Shown here: piece by piece, positions 2,701 to 5,469 of the stretch | Layout: the number at the start of each line of letters is the position of its first letter | How positions within the stretch are numbered: position 1 is the first letter of the stretch | Assembly (NCBI GenBank): GCA_003501335.1 | Contig: DNPQ01000402.1 | Coordinates: 1 to 5,469 of the forward strand | Direction of reading: 5' to 3' | Length of the DNA: 5,469 nt | Source of the DNA: Bacillota bacterium | Lineage (GTDB): Bacteria > Bacillota > UBA4882 > UBA8346 | The notes under the pieces: generated by a model | The model's database searches: none | What the model was told of the DNA's origin: nothing | The model's input: the letters and a program-made list of their open reading frames with translations, nothing else | Position numbers and translations under genes: made by a program

Positions 2701-5469
2701 CTAAAGATCTAGTTTTAATGGAAGTGGTTTCGATTGTACCACCTGATTTAAAACCTTAATGAGTTCATCAAATTTATAAGGTTTAGTCACTACACCACAA
2801 AATCCAAACTGTTCGTAATTTGAAATAATCGGATCATTCGCATAGCCACTTGAAACAACCGCTTTAATTGTGGGATCAATATCCCGCAGATGGGAAATAG
2901 CCTCTTGACCACCCATTCCTCCGGGAACAGTAAGATCCATAATGACCACATCAAAAGGATTCCCTTCTTCTAAAGCTTGACGATAAATTTCAATCGCTTT
3001 TCCTCCATCTCTAGCCGATATTGTTTGATGACCATATATTTCTAACATTTCAGCCACTGATGTTAAAATGATTTCTTCGTCATCCATTAATAAAATTTTA
3101 AGCTTTTCGCCTGCTACTGCTATTTCATTTTCAATCTCCGATGCAATAACAGTTTGTGATAAAGCCGGCAAGTAAATCAAAAAGGTCGTACCGAGTCCCA
3201 CTTCGGACTCTACTTCAAGATACCCATCATGTCTCTTGATAATTGAATAAGAAGTTGAAAGACCTAAACCGGACCCTTCCTTTTTGGTGGTAAAAAAAGG
3301 ATCAAAAATTTTCGACAAGTTCTCCTTTGAAATACCCACACCCTGATCTTTAACAATAATACGGATATAATTTCCAGAACTAAACCGTTCATTGGCATCA
3401 TTACTGATATTTTCAGCATTAATTTTAACAATGCCCCCTTTTGGCATTGCCTGTTTGGCGTTAATCACCATATTATAGATAACCTGACTAATCTGACCGG
3501 TATCAACCTCAACCGGCCATAATGTTTCGGCAATTTGACATATCGCCTTAACTTTGGAACCCCTGAGCGCAAATTCGGCTGTATCGCGAATAAGCTCAGC
3601 CAAAGAAGCGGCTTTTTTAACCGGGGCGCCTCCCCTGGAGAATGTAAGCAATTGCCGGGTTAGATCGCTAGCACGGTATGTTGATTCAACAGACTCTTGC
3701 AGATATTTCTTGATATCCTCGTTTCGGCTGTATTTCATTTGCGCTAATTGAATATTTGACAGGATGGCCGCTAATAAATTATTAAAATCGTGGGCGATTC
3801 CGCCAGCCAGAATCCCGAGGGACTCTAATTTATCCGCCTTAAAAAGTTCCTGCTCAGTTTTTTGTTTTTCGGAAATATCCTGAAAAACAGTTACCACCCC
3901 AATAATGGTGCAAGAAGCGGCATTAGAAGATTTGATCGGTGAACTATGAATTGAAATAGAAACCTCATTTAAATTCCGGGTTACTAAAATTTGATTTTGC
4001 GGCATTTCTTGATTTTGGGATACACTTTGAATGGTGATACGCTGAATCGGTTCACTTGTTTTATCATCAATGATATAGAGTATTTTGTCCAACGGTTGAT
4101 TGATCGCTTCCGATTGTGAATATCCGGTTAGATTTCTTGCAGCCTCATTCATCAAAAAAATCCGATCTTGAGAGTCTGTTGCGATAACGCCTTCTGTTAA
4201 TGAATTGAGCGTTACCATTAATAACTCTCGTTCCTTTGCCAAAGCTTCTTCATATTGAATACGTTCAGTGATATCCCTGTGTATAGAAGAAATCTCAACA
4301 ATATTTCCTGTTGCATCCCGAATTAAAGAATACTTAATCGATACATAAATCGTGCTCCCATCCTTTCGAATCCGAGCCGTATGATTATCTTCATAAACTT
4401 GACCATGAATTAATTTCCAGAAAATTTCACGCATTTTATCCCGTAATGGGTTGGGAATTATCACCAAAAACAATTTTCCGATTGCTTCTTCGGCGGAATA
4501 GCCGTATAATTTTCGAGCCCCTTGATTCCAACTATTAATTTTTCCATCCGGGGTCATACTAATGATTGCATCTTCCGAAGTTTCAACAATCGCTGCCAAT
4601 TGTTGGGTTGTCTTCTCAACCCATTTCCGTTCCGTGATATCGCGAACAAAAACCGAAATACCTTCTCCGGAAGGATAAGCGCGAACTTCTACCCAGGTCC
4701 CATTATTGGCATAAGGAGTTTCAAAACAAGCTGCAGTCCGTTCACTCATGACCCGATGATATTCAGTATAATGTTTCGAACAGATACTATTTGAACATTC
4801 AATCCAAATTGACTTTCCGATCAAATCTTCTTTTGATCTGCCAAATAAGACATTTTCCGCAGCTTGATTCAGATAGGTAAACCGCCAATCTTGATCCAGG
4901 GCAAAAAAAGCTTCAGATATGCTCTCTAAAATATTCCCAATTTTTACAGTGGACTCCTCAATAATTTTTTGAGCATTGAAGCGATCAATCCGATCTAAAA
5001 GCCAAGTCATAGCCCCTTCCTCTCCGGATGAGAGCAACATGGGAAATGAATAGATATAGTACCTCTTTTCTTCTCCGGAAGGTAATAAGAAAGGAATTTC
5101 TTCTGTAATAACTGATTTGTTTTCCAATACCCTTACGTGCATCATTGTCTTGGGACTCCATTTTTGAATATGAGTCCCGATAATTTGACTTCTATTTAAC
5201 CCCAGCATTGTCAATCCATTATCATTGATGTCAACAATAACCCCCAAAGCGTTAATCATAAAATAACCCCAAGGTAAGTTGGCCAGCATCATTTCGGGTC
5301 TTTTCTGATTAAGCCATGATTCAGAGGCGATCTTTTGAAATTCGATATAATCAAATTGTGGATTCGAACTGACGGAAAGTAATTGTTTGGCATTTCTACG
5401 GATATTACGCTCCAGTCGTTTCACGATAAAAAAAGAAAGAAAGCCGCCCAATAATAAAGACAGCAATAT
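2701..5469 (-). CDS. Membrane-bound PAS-rich hybrid histidine kinase with receiver domain (5' end missing)
   Basis: At least 922 residues, open past the right edge. A TTG at 5466-5464 is a truncation artefact, since the frame continues upstream into ATA. Residues are counted from that TTG. A hydrophobic stretch (1-15) followed by basic KRLERNIRR looks like the last membrane helix of a sensor whose outer domain lies outside the window. Four PAS domains follow, near 57-165, 174-285, 288-405 and 412-535; the second to fourth each end in a DIT/DIS-E motif. The kinase core has an H-box with H559 (GGIAHDFNN), an N-box (N665, N669), G1 DQGVGI (707-712), FDPFFTTK (721-728) and G2 GSGLGLS (731-737). 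The C-terminal receiver has D795/D796, phospho-acceptor D844 (VIMDLTVPGG), S872/S873 and K895, all intact. This is the LytS-independent NtrB-like HWE-negative hybrid layout. The signal and output partner are unknown; PAS2 has C224 and C229. No response regulator is adjacent. Confidence 0.93.
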   Translation of the reverse strand: MLLSLLLGGFLSFFIVKRLERNIRRNAKQLLSVSSNPQFDYIEFQKIASESWLNQKRPEMMLANLPWGYFMINALGVIVDINDNGLTMLGLNRSQIIGTHIQKWSPKTMMHVRVLENKSVITEEIPFLLPSGEEKRYYIYSFPMLLSSGEEGAMTWLLDRIDRFNAQKIIEESTVKIGNILESISEAFFALDQDWRFTYLNQAAENVLFGRSKEDLIGKSIWIECSNSICSKHYTEYHRVMSERTAACFETPYANNGTWVEVRAYPSGEGISVFVRDITERKWVEKTTQQLAAIVETSEDAIISMTPDGKINSWNQGARKLYGYSAEEAIGKLFLVIIPNPLRDKMREIFWKLIHGQVYEDNHTARIRKDGSTIYVSIKYSLIRDATGNIVEISSIHRDITERIQYEEALAKERELLMVTLNSLTEGVIATDSQDRIFLMNEAARNLTGYSQSEAINQPLDKILYIIDDKTSEPIQRITIQSVSQNQEMPQNQILVTRNLNEVSISIHSSPIKSSNAASCTIIGVVTVFQDISEKQKTEQELFKADKLESLGILAGGIAHDFNNLLAAILSNIQLAQMKYSRNEDIKKYLQESVESTYRASDLTRQLLTFSRGGAPVKKAASLAELIRDTAEFALRGSKVKAICQIAETLWPVEVDTGQISQVIYNMVINAKQAMPKGGIVKINAENISNDANERFSSGNYIRIIVKDQGVGISKENLSKIFDPFFTTKKEGSGLGLSTSYSIIKRHDGYLEVESEVGLGTTFLIYLPALSQTVIASEIENEIAVAGEKLKILLMDDEEIILTSVAEMLEIYGHQTISARDGGKAIEIYRQALEEGNPFDVVIMDLTVPGGMGGQEAISHLRDIDPTIKAVVSSGYANDPIISNYEQFGFCGVVTKPYKFDELIKVLNQVVQSKPLPLKLDL

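Noticed and set aside
3554..3751. Plus-strand 65-codon open frame
   Set aside because: It lies wholly antisense to the H-box region of the histidine kinase and has no domain signal of its own.
4522..4794. Plus-strand 90-codon open frame
   Set aside because: It lies antisense to the PAS2-PAS3 coding sequence and shows no recognisable features.
5464..5466. TTG as the start codon of the kinase
   Set aside because: The frame continues upstream to the edge, there is no room to see a ribosome binding site, and the first residues are the middle of a membrane helix. The gene is truncated by the window.

Overview
The window is AT-rich. It looks like the chromosome of a low-GC anaerobic Firmicute: strong AGGAGG-type ribosome binding sites, a clostridial-style c-di-GMP-I riboswitch, a multi-cysteine [4Fe-4S] protein typical of anaerobes, and a PAS-rich hybrid histidine kinase. 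An acetogen or Acetobacterium-like member of the Eubacteriales is my best guess, but that is inference from gene style and not a database match. I see no mobile element, tRNA, rRNA or CRISPR array.

Layout. Positions 1-133 hold a possible start of a minus-strand gene running off the left edge, and an AT-only palindrome. Positions 134-526 (minus) encode a 130-aa SpoIIAA/STAS-like protein with a TTG start. It has a long leader carrying a c-di-GMP-I riboswitch (aptamer about 597-690), followed by a region of mutually exclusive helices that reach the ribosome binding site. Positions 700-1007 are non-coding, with candidate promoters on both strands and hairpins that resemble plus-strand terminators. 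Positions 1008-1727 (minus) encode a 239-aa ferredoxin-like protein with 16 cysteines. Positions 1728-2204 separate this gene from the divergent HD-domain gene. They contain a 47-bp imperfect direct repeat (160-bp offset) that includes a -10 box, a good sigma-A-type promoter, and a leader of about 270 nt with several long pairings. Positions 2205-2687 (plus) encode a 160-aa HD-domain phosphohydrolase. It converges, with a 13-bp gap, on a large hybrid sensor kinase (2701 to the right edge, minus) whose N-terminus lies outside the window.

How the genes may work together. The region is rich in signalling: one gene is read out by c-di-GMP, one appears to have its own structured leader RNA, and one is a four-PAS kinase with a fused receiver and no separate response regulator in view. 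No GGDEF, EAL or HD-GYP enzyme is present, so the c-di-GMP must come from elsewhere. The genes do not form one operon. The strongest items for follow-up are the riboswitch-controlled STAS-like gene with its layered expression platform, and the unassigned leader upstream of the HD gene.
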